The notes below the pieces were generated by a model. That model had not been told where the DNA came from. It did no database searches and saw only the letters and a list, made by a program, of their open reading frames with translations. The position numbers and the translations under genes are program-made. A stretch of DNA of 64,000 nt from Membranipora membranacea. Its lineage: Eukaryota > Bryozoa > Gymnolaemata > Cheilostomatida > Membraniporidae. Numbering within the stretch: the stretch's first letter is position 1; each line of letters starts with the position of its first letter. Location: the NCBI GenBank assembly GCA_914767715.1, contig OU612073.1, positions 13,888,001 to 13,952,000 of the forward strand. Direction: 5' to 3'. Shown here one piece after another: positions 1-15,400 of this stretch.

Positions 1-376
1 GAAATGAGAAGCCCTGACTCATGTCACGCAGACTGACAGACAGTTCTTGAGCTCAGACCAAACCCTAGATTAAAACTGACAGGTCAGCCCCAGTTTTATG
101 TGCTGTCGGCCCGCTTATGGAGTCACCTTCAGACTGGGGCTAATTGCCTTGGCCGTCAAGGAGACGACGTGACGTATCCATAACTTGTTTTCAAGGGCGA
201 CCTACCTCCAAGGCGTTTAGACAGACATGAAACATGACTTGCGGGCCCACCCATCCAAACTCCATGATTGTTTGCAGCATGTACAACATTTCACCCTTTG
301 GACCGGCACTCGCTAGACTACTTGGTATTTTGAGAGCCCGTAAGTATTATGATGAGGTTGGGTAGGGTTTACTTAC
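1..376. other. ARHGAP20 intron continuing off the left edge
   Basis: Follows the donor of the exon at 490-377. I see no further exon or repeat here. Confidence 0.6.
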
Positions 377-490
377 CGATTTTCATCTGTTTCTTGTTTT
401 CCCTCAGGATAAACTGGCACTTGTTAGGGTCAGCAGATTCTTCGTTATCTCTATCATGGCTCAGTTGTATCGAGAACGGCTGCTCATGGC
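377..490 (-). CDS. ARHGAP20: ARHGAP20 core exon 5: end of RA domain
   Basis: Acceptor GCTTTACAG|GC and donor ATCG|GTAAGT are both phase 1. The 37 whole codons read HEQPFSIQLSHDRDN, then CQFILREN, then QMKI. GHEQPFSIQLSH and CQFIL correspond to GHEYPYGIKMSH and CQFIL of human ARHGAP20, at the end of the RA domain. This is the last exon visible; the RhoGAP exons should follow to the left of position 1. Confidence 0.9.
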
Positions 491-3400
491 CTGTAAAGCA
501 AAACGTTTCATCTCATTAAAATGGCAAAATAGATCTTGTGGTGAGAAGATGAAACTGGGCGTTTTACAGTCTTAGTAAGTTACTCCGTTCATAGCGGAGC
601 TCGGAACAGCTGAATGTCGATACTCGCCTCAGACTCTATCAGTAGAGGGGAATTACTTGGAATCCAGGAACTTCAAAGAAATAATCACAAACAGTAAAAC
701 AAAAAATGTAATTTCCATTCCAAAATTTATGGCTACTTGTCCTTTTCAGCTAGATGTGCTAACGAGAAAACCTGGTATGTTTTGAATTCATCTCAAGAGT
801 GTGAACTAATGAGAAATACAGAAACACAGGAACCACAATACAAAGTCAGCAACTTCTAGGACGTGATGGAAGTCAGCGTAAAAAGTCAAGCAACCAATCG
901 ACCTTTGATACTGCAACAGTAATTAGTTACCAACCCTCTCGACATATCATCTCTATTTCTGTGATAATTGCTCAATAAGTGAATTGCGCTATAAACTGCT
1001 TTGTTTCAACTGGTCATAGTTGGCGATTGTAGCCAAAGAATCTGTTTTTCATACGAGGCATTGTTTATATTGAGGGATTCAGGTGATTATACTTCGCTTA
1101 TCTCAGCTTTCCTGATCTTTTATCTTTCACAAAGTCTTACTGTGAAACAACAGCACCTAGCAGGATGACAATTCGTCAGCATAACAAAAACAAGTTGTCA
1201 GAAAGTCCCTTTGAAGCTTCAAGCTCGAACATTGTTTTTAACAACCACCCCTGCTGTCCGGAAAGACCATCAAGCCAATGGTGAATGAATCGAAGAGCTG
1301 AACAGCAGCAATGAAGATCAAAGAGAAGAACACCAGCAATGGTAGAAGGACGTATGTATCTGTGATGATACCCATATCGTTGACACTAAGTTTTGATAGA
1401 AATAACATTTTGACACTGACGCTTAGAATGCTGGCAAGGCCAACGGTCTATTAAAAGATCATCAAAACATTAACTTTCCCATTTTGTGAGACAGCAAATT
1501 GCCGAAAATCAGGCAAACAGCTTTTGCAAATGCTCGTACATGTATCATCATGAAGCAATATAAAACCGATGAACAAAAATGATGGACACATGACACTAGA
1601 ATTCAGATAACCTTTGTAGCAAACTCTCATTCAGCAATTTTCTTTTCAATCTGTTATTATGCCATGACTAATATAAAATGTAGAATGCTAGCCAAAAAGA
1701 TCATGAACTTGTGTGTGTGTCAGTTGTCAATTTAAGGCGCACAAAGGGAGAAGAAAAGTGAAAACTGGAAATTAATGCGAGATGAATCGGCCTAAAAAAC
1801 TTCAGAGTAAATTTCTTTTGAGAACTATCGAGCGAACTGAATGCAACAAATTTTTTTGGAATGTTATTCGAGACGAATTCCCACCTTTCAACAATATGTC
1901 TTTGGTTACGGTTTAATGAAGTTATTCAATCAGCTAACATTCCACCTATATATAAGTCAGGGTCCGTTTCGTAGACTCAACACATTCCGGGCGCTGCTGA
2001 CTCAAAAAATTTTACCCGAAAATTGCAGCTAAACAAAACAAACCAACTTACTTGATATTAGCGCCTTCATATCTGACAAGATTCTAACTGCCACAACCTC
2101 TATACTTCGTTACCAAAGCGTATTTACAGGTCAACTGATTCAACTTAGCTAACGTCAAGGAAAGCTCAAATCTCTTCAATATTCTAATTTTAGCTGTCAG
2201 TTGATTTAACAACACCACAATCCAAACATACCAAGTTGTCAGAGTCATAAGCTTTTACTGAGGTGATGTCAACTTGCACAATAGATTGTGCACTGAGCTC
2301 ACAAATATTTAATGACCTTCAAGCCAGAGTAGAGGGGGTAGGATTAGAGACACTCATTCAAACACTAATCCCCAACACTCCTGAGCAAGTTATTTGTCTC
2401 CAAATTACAGCATAGTCAAACAAAACATTCTCTGCAAACCTGATTAGGGGGGATTATCAACTCAACAATGGCCATTTCAGACCCCAGCAAAGCGTATAAG
2501 AACGTTGAAAAATTTGTCCTAAGTGCTTTGAAATCTTTAATTACTTCTATTATCACCCCAGTAACAATAGTAAAGGAATTAGATGAAAGATAAAGTCAGG
2601 AAATAAAAGCTACACCCCTGCGGAGTCAAGCAGGGCGACACTCGGTCAAGTTTACAAACACTCGGTTTAACAACAAAAGCAGACACAAGCCATCACAAAT
2701 TCAATTTAGTCCCTCTCAGCATGCAACATGTAGCCTAGACAGCAATTAGCCTGACCCTCAAAATCCACTTGGGCTGATTTCGATTTTGCAGCTTGTTACG
2801 GTGGCAAACGTACCTGAAATCATGATGGGTGCTGACTTTAAAGTGGGTGACGATATTTCATAAGAGTCATTTCCGCTGCTTTTGTAGCTCAATGAGCATC
2901 CCAATCTACCTAGACTTTTATCCCTTTTAGTAGACGATGATAAGCTAAAATTATCCACAGATTTTCTTCTGCGATTCACACTGCGAGATCTGGGTGGTGA
3001 ATTACTGAACGACATCCCAACCGACCCAGTGTAGCGCTGTTACAATACTAAATATAATCTATGTGCTCAGTTAGAATCCTTACGATAACACACCAACATA
3101 GGCATCTATCCAAAAAATGCATGAGCTACCGCATTCTATAATCCAATGAAACGCACTGTTGAACCTTCTATTATATCGCTGCATAGATTAGAGCTAAAGA
3201 AACATTTGGTATATATAGGTCAACATCTTAGTAGCCTATCATCTTCTATTGATCGTGTCATCCCAAACTTGTAAATCTGGGTAAAAAGGTTGACCAATAA
3301 AAATTAAGAAACACTCCCTTATGCAACATAGAGAGATGATTGTTTAGCATGTAAGGATTTCAGTTAAATCTAATTAAGTCATAAAGATCAGCCTGTTACT

Positions 3401-6400
3401 TTATCTATGAAATTGATACCCTTGAATTAATTTTGCGCCATTTTCAGTAGATTTGCACTGAAATCCTGGTAATTAAAAGCAACTTGAACTAAACTCCGTC
3501 CAACACAAAGTGCAACACAACGTAACAAAGAACAGCAGCAATAACAGAAGAAAATTCAGCAAAAAAATAGTAAATATTAGACTTTCCTGGCTTTGTTGTG
3601 CAGACCGCACTATTACCATAACTATAAAAAAAATAAGTGCCTATCGATTAATGTTCAAATTGAGGCTGATAAACTGCCAAATTTCAGCCGATCTGTCTTT
3701 ATGTTCTTGCGTAATACAAAGCACAAACCTACAAGGTGCTTTTATCACCTGCCATAAATTCGCAAATCCTAGCCATCTATCATCTGAAATCTCAAGAAAG
3801 CCCTTTGGTTTGATGATTAACCCCAATAGATGGTGAAACATTATCTCCGGTACGGTAGCGTAGCGTATAATTTATGTAATCTTTAAAGGGACCTGCCTAT
3901 AACGTAACCGCAGAGAACAAGATCAGATCCTTTATTATACAATAGTAAACAATCTAATTAGGATATTCAAAATGACACCAGTACAAACTGACGAATTAAA
4001 CGCTCCCTGACTGCAGGTTTGGTGTGTATCTGCATATGCAGGGGTTCCTCCTCAAATCACACAAATATTAATGATTATGTAATGATTTACCACAACAGAT
4101 TCTGTATTAGGGAGTGACTTTTTACGAAAAGCTGCATTAGCCAATCAAAAAGTGAAGTCAAGTTACACTATGACTAAACAACAAAAAGACGGCAATCGAG
4201 GGAAGGTCTCTCCGGCAAAGATGACCAGCCTAACCACACTTTGAGAATTATGTATGCAGTTGCAAGCTTCAATAAGCTGCTGATAAAGAGTGTATTTTCT
4301 GTTTCATGATTGGAGTACATCTTTTGAGATGCGAGAACCTCAAAATACCTTTCTGCAACAATCCTCACTCAAACTAACCATTATATCCACGAATTCTAGG
4401 ATAATGAGAAGAGACAAACCATACCTCCACATAACGCCGCTCCGCCAGAGATATTCACTTTTTAGTTTGACTTACTTGAGTTACTGCGGTAAGACTTAGT
4501 TTTCAGGTAATTTAGCTGACCGCCCGTAAAAGTGGATTCAAGCCGCTGGCTTTGATTTGATAAGCGTTCCGGCAGCAGCTTTTTAAGCGACGGTTCTGAT
4601 CGAGTACGGTTCCTCAGCCTGGCAGGATGCTCAGGTCTACGAGATAAGGACAGCGGTTCCCCTATACTATCCCAGTCAGGGTCCCATGTGGAATCCATCG
4701 CCTTCTATCCGTCCGCGACAAGTTCATATAATCCTTCGCTGCCGTTCGATGTCGCTAAATACCTTCTGATTGACTTTCACCAGTTGACAGCACTTGGGGA
4801 TCTATCGATTATTGTTTGAGAACCCAGAGCCGGGATGACTTAAAGGTCTTCCGACCAACTTCTCTCTTGTGCTGACTCTTGTTGATCAGGTGTCAAATAT
4901 TTAACAGCAAGCAAACAAGCAGCCTTTACAAGAGTCAATATATCAAACTCACAAATCCGTTGCAAAAACAAATTGTTTGAATAGGCCTACAACTTTCTCT
5001 ACTGCGCAACAATGTTGAAATGAGCTTAAGCTACATCAATTGCCTTTCTCCAAATAATCCACTATATCAAAACGATACCTTACAAGAACTAAATGTACAT
5101 TCAATGAAGTGTTTGCTAGAAGGTGCAACGACAGCCAAATTACCAATATTATAATTCAATACCTCATATAGGACAGCATTCAATGAATATAGATCGAGGA
5201 CGATAAATTACAATGAAAGGAATTACATTGATGAATGAACTGGGCTGTATTAGAAATTCAACAAACACGGACTCACGTAACGGCCTATATAAATAGATAG
5301 ATTTTCTCAGGAAAAGCGTGGGCCACTTTGAGGCCTTAAAACTTGATCACCATCAATATCTTGGCGAATATATACCAGAATTGGCCTAACAAAGCTGGTA
5401 AGAGACTGTTACAATTATCTTTACACTCAGACTCAGCTTGCCTATCCATACAAACTTTAATGAAATTGTCTCCTCCTCCTATGACGCAATGTTAGACCAT
5501 AAGCTGTATAACCTAATTCCCATTCTTGTGACTTGTTGACATGCAGAGTTATTTTCGTACGGAGAGAGTGTTTTAAGGCGCTTCAGGCTATTACCTGCAC
5601 ATAATAAAACCCTGATTTGAAAGGGATAAGCCCCAAGAATCAACGGAAATGACTTATAATCGCATCTCCTCATAACAGAGGAAAGTTTCATTAAATAATC
5701 TAAAATCCATTAGCTTTCCATTAGAAGGACGACGGCCGGACGATGATATCAGTGTAGGGTTATGAAAGGTCCCCAAACAATAAATATTGCCAAGTTGCAT
5801 AGCCAAGAACAGTATAGAACAATATTGGATACATCGTCTATAGATACCTGCACTGGCTGTCGGTATGCAGTCTTGATAAATTGTTAAGCTGCCTTGAGGT
5901 CATCTTGGAATCAGAACCTAACAATCTATTGCTATAGATACAAGATACAAGACGCAAAACACCTTAGCACAAAAGTTATTACAACTTAGAATAGTGAATT
6001 CAGGTGAGCATTATCATTAGTGAGTTATTTCCTCTTGAATATATAGCAAAGGAACAGTTTAAACAAGGAGTGCTCCTTGGTGTAAAGGCCTAGAATATCA
6101 CTTGCACTCTCTAGAACGCATGAAATAAATCAAGGTCAGAATTACATGTAACAAACATCCCAATTCAAACTCCTGAACTTAAAAAGAAACAAAACAAACA
6201 AGATGTACCGAAATAATCCGCTTGTATCAATCCATTCGAAAGTCGTCTATTGTTTCAGCGAGTTTATGGAAAGGTTTTGCGGTCAGAAGATAGTATCCTA
6301 TCAGTAGTGTCCTGGCGACGCAGTCATTGTAGCAAAATGTCTGATAAAATACCAACTAAGAAGATAAACTCTTCAAAGACAATAACCACTCGCTAAACAA

Positions 6401-9400
6401 AAACAAAACAGTGCTTATCTAATTAAAATTTATGATTTAACTTTTTGATCGAAGACTTTGAAACAAAACATTGAAGAGCTGTGTTTAGCATCAAGCCTGT
6501 ATCCATAATTTCGGTTTCGATTAACTTATTGCCACCCGAGTACATCTTGCGTGATTATTTGGGATTAGCAGCTCTCCCGCTGACAATGGATTGCTGTGAC
6601 GTCTCAATTTGTCTAACAAGAGTTTTCGTGCACTGAAAACATGTGGTTCTATTTTAGTCCTCTTTTAGACAAAATCCTCTTTCATATTCAGTGAGCATTT
6701 TCTATGATTTGTGAACACGCATTGGTCACAGAAGGTAATTGAAGCCAAGAAACAAAATAGCAAATTCAGACCCAATAAGTTTAATTATTACCTTCACTGT
6801 TTAGAGGTAGTTTTACCTAAAAACATGAATGAATACTAGGCTGCATTCCAACAACATTGTTTTGTTGTGGTGCAAGTTTTGTATTTTTCCGGTTAGGTGT
6901 AGGCAAACATAAGGGTTCATTTATTTCCCTAAAAAGTTATGTCGATTCATTACATAAATATGTGTAAATTTTTTCTCACAACAATGGAATGAATGATGCG
7001 GACCAGCCAAGCGATAAGTTATCCAATAATTCCGCACTTTCAAAGTTACTTGCCAAGACTCAAAAATAATATTTAGTGAATATATTATCGTGAAAAATTG
7101 GCATGTGTTGATAGGCGCCATGAAACAATAAGAGCAGCGGACTGTACAACTTCGGTAGCGGCGACATCGCTCCAACAGATGGACAATGATCTGCATGCCT
7201 CATCGATGATTACTGTTCAAAGGTGTCAAAGCAGAGAGAAATGAAAGCTTCTGACTTAATGAGGTTGGCACGCCAAGACAGCTATGAAAGCCAATCGTGT
7301 TTTCTCCATAACCTTTACTGCTTGATCAGACTTGGGTCAATTTCTCTCTCTGACAACTAATTTCATCCTTGAGCGACGATAACCGAGAATGGCTCGCGAC
7401 ACCAAATTTTTGGCATGGCATCTGCACAAAACAATCTTTCAGAAGTATGCATCTTAATTTATTGGCATCGAAGACGATGTTTTATCAATCCATGGCCAGA
7501 GTTATTTTTGCGCCTGGTTAAACTTTGAACAAAAAGTGATAATTGTTTTACCTTGATCAGTATGTCGTCGACTTTTGCTTGAAAATGGAGTTGAAGGCAC
7601 GTCATCGATGTCGATATCAAACACTGAAGTCACAGACGGGTAGTGATCCTTTTTGGGACTCATGGTACCCAAAATATCAGTTAGACTTTTACTCCGCTTC
7701 TTGGTCAGGAAGAGAAATCTCGGTGAGCGAGTGTGTCGAGCAGACATGATGATACAGATTAATTATCCTAACTATGTATCCGTTATTTCGATATAGAGGA
7801 TGCTGCTGAAGTAAATATCCAAAAATATCCTTGTGTAGCTAGCAGACTTTTCAGAAGATGATTTTGGTTAATCTAGCACAGTATCCATGATAATGAGTGT
7901 CTGTCCAGTAACTGAATAAATTAGCGCTGCATCTTACTCCGAGGCTGGTGATTATGATAATGACTTGCTTAGTACAACACCGTCAGGCACAGCAGTCAAC
8001 GACAGGTTTTCGGCATGGCTTATCACCATAGCCAAAGTGTCGTCCCATCCATAGCCTACCAACCAATCCCGTCTTGGGTCAAATCAAGGCACTAAGCCCT
8101 ACCATCCCAAACTAACCAACCAGCATGCTGCAATTAGCATGAGAATCACTGCAGCTCTATAGAGGAGAAGTTTAAATTCCTTTAATCACCAACACATACA
8201 TAGAGATTAATAACAGGCTTCTGTCTTCAAACTTTCCAGAGGTAGTAATTATCAATGTCAAAACTACAATATACTAGAAGCAGGCGGTGCAGCAATAGTG
8301 CATCACTAAGTAAAAGGTTCCGCCAGCTTCGCCTACCTAGTTTAAGGCAACAAGTGCAATCAACTTCCAAATTGCAATTGGATCACAGTTGAAATTAGGT
8401 GGAAATTCATTTAAGTGCCAAATGCGTAATTAGAAAGCTTGTCAGCCTAATTTGCAGGATGATACCAAAACCAGACTTATGGATTTCATGCCAAGTTCCA
8501 TAACTAGCTAACAGCTGTGCACTAGGTGTAATTTGAGTGGTGGTAATACATAATACACATGGTAGGGGAACATGGCACCACCTACAACCTAACTACTGCT
8601 GAGCAGCACCATTGGATCAACCTGCCCATCTATCCCCTGCGGAGGGAAACATATTCACTATAAATTAACACAGCTTAACAATAACATCCACCCACATAAA
8701 GATAGGGGAAATTAATTACTATGTCAGGATCAAAATAGATAATGTAACATTGATACCAAGCTCTGGCTATTAGCGCAGTTACAATCCAGAATGCTAATCA
8801 GGGAGAGTAATTGCTCGACCAATTACTGTTCCGTGAGCAGTATTTCATAATTACCATAGCCCTGGGCAGTCGATGACCAACTATGCAGCTAACGATAATT
8901 GCCAGCTAAGAACACACAAGGGAGATAACTTAGTAACCAACACACAGGGGAGACAACTTCAACAAGCTACTTGGAAATTGTAAAAATTAGGCACCGTTTC
9001 CTGAACTCCTTCGTACGTGACGTCACTCCTCATGATTTCATGATTTTAAACATTTCTAAACCTGAATCTGATTACTATGTCATAAGACCAACGAGAAATG
9101 AAAAAGTGAAAATGAACGCCCCACTTGGGAGAGACCCTTGACCTTTTAAAATCCAGACATGGAATCAACAAACATCACCAGAAGCAGCAGAAATTTTCTG
9201 ACACCGAGCTATTACGCCGCTGGAGATTGGTTCTCTGTAATCTATATTGAGGCTGCGCAACAAATATCCACTGAAGAGGTACTCAGGGTCAGATTAAGGC
9301 TGACACTTACCAAATAATGGATAAACAGTATCGTCTTTAGTAGATACTACCCACAGCTGATAGTCCTGTTCTCTTCCGCTCTGCAAATCATAAACATCAT

Positions 9401-12400
9401 GATCATAACAATCACCTTACAAGCTAATTACGTAATGCTGTCAAAATTAAACACAGATCAAAGTGGAGATAAAACCTAGGTGCATAATATTTGTCACAAG
9501 TGATTTTCATAATCATAAACATCTCTAACATTGTAGAGGTACTGCGCATGTCTCTACCTGTTATGTGGCCTATCACGTCAATGCTACCAATGTCTATGGT
9601 TGTGACAACTAATATATAGTGTAAATTTTTTTTTTCATATAATGAGGGAGCCTAAAAAAATTTCACATCTATGAAGTAGTAAATGTTGTGGTGAGGATAT
9701 AAGCCGACGTGATTGTGCAGATTTGTTGCACGTGGTGGATAAGCCGGTATCGATTAATCTGAATAATTTATAGATCCTGTCATTCATAATCACCAGGATT
9801 TATGATAAAAATACTAAATCGTCAGACTGAGTTGGATGTGGCACTTTGAGTCGTACGCTCAAGAACCTCTTAGATCTGAGTGACACCTTATAATCCTAAA
9901 TCCTAATCTGGTTAGATGTGCACTACCCGTAGAGCTCTTACCATGGATGTATCAAATACTGTAATATTTTGGGTGTTTTATGGGATTATCCTAGTGATGG
10001 TTTGGCAGAATTGCACAATAGAGATGAATGATATTTTAATAACCTGCCACAGCCATAGTTTAGCAAGCACTGCCACCCAGATAGAAGCCACAAAGTCCAG
10101 ACCATCTCGACTTAATTGTCTACCACAGCTGCTTTTTACAACATCGCCAGTTTGTAAAATGTATCAACCCTCACATCAATGTGTTCTGATCGATTTCATT
10201 CTCCCCACAATGTTCTCAAGAATACAAAGGCCGGTCTGGGGCGGTGGCTGTTTGTTCTAGCTGCTATCAATTCAGATCTACCAAATTAAGGATAATCAAC
10301 CCTAACTATTGAACACAACCACCCAATCTATGGGACATCGGTCTGAGCTACTTGCTCAATTGTGAGCCTGTTTTGCAACTATGACAAAGAATAACTTGCG
10401 GACTACAAACTTCGCCGTTCTCACCAGCGGAAAAACTGCAAAAGGACACTTTGAATTTTTCTTAATAGGAGTAAATAACGATTAAAAAATTGTTTGGCAG
10501 TTTGAATATGCAGCTAATATATCATATTGCTTGTCATGAGAATGGCTAGATGGGGTTGGGTGATAAGCGGGTAGAGTTTTTTAACGTTTAGATATGGCGC
10601 CTGTATCTAAACCTGCCTCTCATATGCACCCCTTTGCTGTCATACCGATATATATGGTGTCAGTGTAGATGGCTAATTAACTCGCTAATTAAAGAGTATT
10701 AATTATCAAACAGGCCAATTTCATTCTGAAATAGCAGTTAGATCATGTTTGTTTTTTCAACTGAGCAGGCCGCAAAACCACGAAATATTTATGATAAATC
10801 CAAGTTCAAAGGGAAATGTATTAAAAAACAGTGATTTGCGGCTCGGCATTGCAAACTCATGAATTTTTATGACAACAATAATATGTTTATCCACCGCCAT
10901 TGTTTTTATGGATCAGGAGCACTATTACATAGGAATGTACCAGATTGCAACTTTTCCCTGAACACACAACATTTTTCTGAAAAAACCATTTAAATACATT
11001 GATTTGACTCGTTTTATGTGACGCTCTGCTTATACATTGCTTATTTCATTATGGCACCAAGGCGGGCTGTCCGGCGTAGGGAAAGAGTCTGGGGGGCTCA
11101 GACTACACGAATGGTGATCATTCCCTCACCTGTATTTCGAAGGCCTGCATTGTCTGCTGTAGTAACTCCTTAGCGTCGGAGGTTTTACCGACACTCACTG
11201 ACATTGACATGTGTTCTAAATCGGCATTCTTATGTACAATCTCTACGTCTATGCTCGAAATCAGCTCTTTACTGAGTTCTTCGTCGATTTGCCTATAAAA
11301 AGGAATTTCATTTATAGCATTGTGTACATCATATCTACAAACACTTACTTACATATAAACATGGAGTCAAGACGAATAAACAAGTGGCGACAGATTTGGG
11401 CAGATATATTTTGTGAAAGTTTTAATTATCAACTATTTTCTGTTGTTACCACTTTCCGGTTACCAACCCAACAAACAATCTCTGTGGACTGTTGTGATGT
11501 AAGATTTCAAACTCATCAGCAAATCATCAAAACTTAGAGATTAGAATCAGCAGCGACCCTCATATCCAATTATAACTGATATCATAGGTAAGGATATGTC
11601 TTTCACAACAAGGTACATGAGTGGGTACGTAGCCTACTAGATTAGTTATCTATCACCCAAACCTGAAAAATAAGGGTGGATCACCATCTCTCCCAAAGTA
11701 GATTAAGCTCTTAGAAATCCTTTAACCCTAATGATTCTATTTTGTCAGTCCTCACGGCTAGGAAGTAGTTTTGCAATTTCACTTTTATTTTGGTTGTGGT
11801 CCTATAATGGTAGACGGTATATTTTGGGTGACTCAATCCTACAAATGCGATTGCTATTAAGGCTATCAAGGATTAATCGGGATTTTCTGGAATTGGTTTT
11901 TATGATCCATGGTCTAGAAGCCAACAAAGTGCGAGATGTAGACACAAAAACTAAGCATGCAATCAAAATTCTCACATATTAATAGCTATCAGTATCACAA
12001 TCCAATAGATACATCCTTGATTGCAAAAACACAATGTCCCCAATATTATCATGTTGAGACTGGGTGTCCAGGGATTGACAGTGGCACATCTTAGACACGC
12101 TTCTTGTCCTCGTAGTGTTGACAATTTTAGACTCCTGACAGGAACGCACTTAAACTTGGGGATCTTTGAGAACCTAATAACAGTGTTATGTCCAGGCATA
12201 ATGATCGTTAAATCGGAGGCAATGTGCATAATTATCAACAGCACCCTTTCAGCTGTGAGGCTTGGGCCGCCACAGAGCTAGCTTTCACCTATTTCTATGC
12301 CAGCGAAGCCTGTTATTAGATCATTGAGGATAGGAAATGGGCTCTCTGCTTGGTAACCATTGCAAACTTCACAAATTAGGCTGTTGGTCTAATGAATCAG

Positions 12401-15400
12401 TTAGCATGATAACATAATAACACATCCCCAATCTCATGAATGACTGGCTACGCATAGAAGGATATTCAAACTTGATTGAGTAAATATAATATGAGAAATT
12501 AAGATTCATAAACTTGTAATTTACGGATGCGCTAGATGATTAGACGACTCCTAGTGCATTGAAGACATTTATATAGACAAAGTGGACGTTCACTGTTTGT
12601 AGCCTGAGACACATGTGGTGTTTTGGGAGGGATCATCATGTTGTTTGTTTGTATCTTATCAGGTTTTGTACACATTTACAAAGATGATATTATTCGGAAC
12701 TAGCAACCAATGAACATGAATCAAATTCTACAGATTTCGCAATATGGCTGTGACGCTGTTAATCATTCCCACGGATAAGGTTACACACTACGTATTGAAT
12801 GCTATCATGGTTACATAGCAGACCACTATCGCTCGCATAGACATTGGCTTGTTTAGCCCAAGCAGAACAGAAGCAGTGATAAAAGTAAAAATGCGTGTAC
12901 AGCATACTCTTGATGTACTCTCATTCATATTTTGCATTTGTTTGTACAAACAATTTTTTCCCTCTTTCATCATCGACCATGATGGTACAATTATAAAAAC
13001 TCTGAGGTTGATTTGACAAGGTATGCAAAGCCACACAGTGACAGTGCCCAATTTATGACCTTACTCTAAACCACCAGTTTACTAGAAATCATGTTACTTC
13101 CATACCCTGGAATTTTGGGGCAATTTTATGTGGTTTGTAACATGAGCTGATCGCCAACCTCGCAGTATAGTAAACCATTAGACACCCACCCTCCATCATA
13201 GTTCTGTCTGAGACTATGGATAGCTTTAGTCCCTGGTTTTATAGCTTATACAAATTACCACCTCAGTAAACATATTTATCATATTATTATGATATATGTG
13301 ATTATTACTGGATAACCACTGTACCAAATCCATCAGGGATCAACTCTAATTCAACCTGTTTGATTAAACATTATCCCCTCATTGGCAGGTCATCGCCTTC
13401 CGATCTCAATCCTGGATCACACAAACTCTGCAGTACATCTCCTGCATGGCCCTGCAACAATGACTAATGTGACCGCCCTGTGAAGGCTTCAACTCCCTCG
13501 CATTGCTGCAAGGCTGTTTCTGGTCAGCTCACATTAAGCACTCTATAATTTCCAGAATTGGTGTGAACGATTTATAGGTTCAATACACACAGTTCTATCA
13601 GACAGTTTTAGACTATAATGGTAATGCATCAGCTTGTGAAGTACTGTTTATATCCATCCACCACAGAGAGAAAACTCTGGAGCATTGGCGAATTGCAGTA
13701 AACACAAATAAATCATCGACAGTATCTCGTTGAGCAGGGAGCAAGAGTTTTGGGAACTCAAACTAACAGTGCAGTATTTCTGAGGGTAGGTCATATAATT
13801 GTTTCCCCTACCCCTCTCGTTCTTCCCCATTGTCGAGGGGATCTTAGTCAAGGTGTTAACTTACGCTGTCAGTTTATCTTTCCATCGATCCCGCAGTTCT
13901 TTAGAGCTGAAGGAAGCTACAAAGTTGGTGGTTGGCCAGCCAATGACGAACGATTTGGATGGATCTATATTGCTGGCCTCGCTGACTCCGTTTACACCTT
14001 CTCCTAACCATATATCAGAGACCAGAACTCGCTTCTTTAACTTGTAGCTGGTAGCAGATCTGCAAAATAACAAGTAGTGTTGCAGAAATGTAACAAAGCA
14101 TGTTTGGGATAATTATTTAGTTCCAGCCTGGTTGGTGATCGGACATATTTCAGTGTGTATATTTAACTTTTAGTTATATTTAAAGAAACAGCCAAGTCAT
14201 TTCCAGGTGATTCTAATTTCTCTGAAAATGGACTAATATAACTGCCCAATTTCCCTCCATGGTTGCAATGTGACAGAGGAATAGTACAGTTAATCGGCTG
14301 ATTTTTGGGCATACGGAAATTATTAGTAGATAAATCATCGTTGAACCACTAGAAAGTCTATTAAAAAAGGAATTAGCTTCAGAATTTCAATTTATCTAAA
14401 TCAAATTCTATTGAGCGGCTTTTAATGATGTCACTTTCCCTTTCAAACATCTGGAACTGTCACTAGGGACAGTCACTTGGGCGGTGTTATGTGTCTTCAA
14501 GGCCTAGAGGTCAGAGGTCGCCTTAAAGGCAGTAGGTTAACCTTTTATCCAGCACACTCCAAAAAACTCAAAAGTTACAACAATAGGCAATTAAAAGTAA
14601 TTAATAATATATTCCCAATGTTGTTTGTCTATACTTGGAAAATGTATACAAACTGACGTCTTGGGCATCAAAGTCTCGTTAAAATATGAAGAGCAAAGCT
14701 GGATAACATCAGCAAATGTATTCGAGATGCCAAATAGTCTTGCAGAGTAAAACCATTATTGTGATGTGGGTGGCACTAAACTATGGCTACAATGTTCATT
14801 AAGCTGTTCAATGTTTTATCCCTAATAGCCATTTTCATCAATATCTGAACCATAACACTTTGATGTTATTTATGGAGGCGCAAACTGAGGGAATTGTACG
14901 TACGCTAACATACTATCTACGAAGTCTTCTAATAACCAATGTGTTCATTTGCCAATTTTGAGCAAGTGTTTTGGACAAAATATCAAGTGACTTGATTATG
15001 GAAATGTAAACAGGATGCTTAGAAAGAGTAGTTTGTTGATGTTATCAGTATATAATATTAATGCAATCAGTCTAGCTTCTGCAGCCAAAAAGTGAATTAA
15101 TTTGCATTTTAGTGACGTGCTTCATCTCGAGCTATTTGCGGAATTACGCTCTCTTGTGTTATTACAAAGTGGCGCGGTCGCACAATGAAAGTGGACACAA
15201 AAAGAGGGTTTCTAGCAAATTAAGAATGATTTGACCCTTCAAACCATCAGGTAGGGGTCACCCATATACCAGAGTAAAGGTAAGTTGCTAACAAACCTTT
15301 GCTTGGCAATGAAGAGCACATCATTGAATAAGAAGAGGTATCTGTCTTGTGCCTGTACTCCCACCGTAAGCTGGACAGCAGACTCAAATATAAACTTTCT

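Larger units (their letters stand above)
491..9310. other. 8.8-kb ARHGAP20 intron hosting start exons G, H and I
   Basis: Outside the three start exons (2814-3015, 4476-4698, 7552-7747) and the CRE-like site at 9018 the sequence is AT-rich, with only short random open frames. The promoters for the three exons should lie just to the right of each. Confidence 0.6.

Noticed and set aside
3510-3836. Overlapping open frames on both strands near 3510-3841
   Set aside because: No homology signal, no donor matching the start-exon pattern, and mutual overlap indicates chance.
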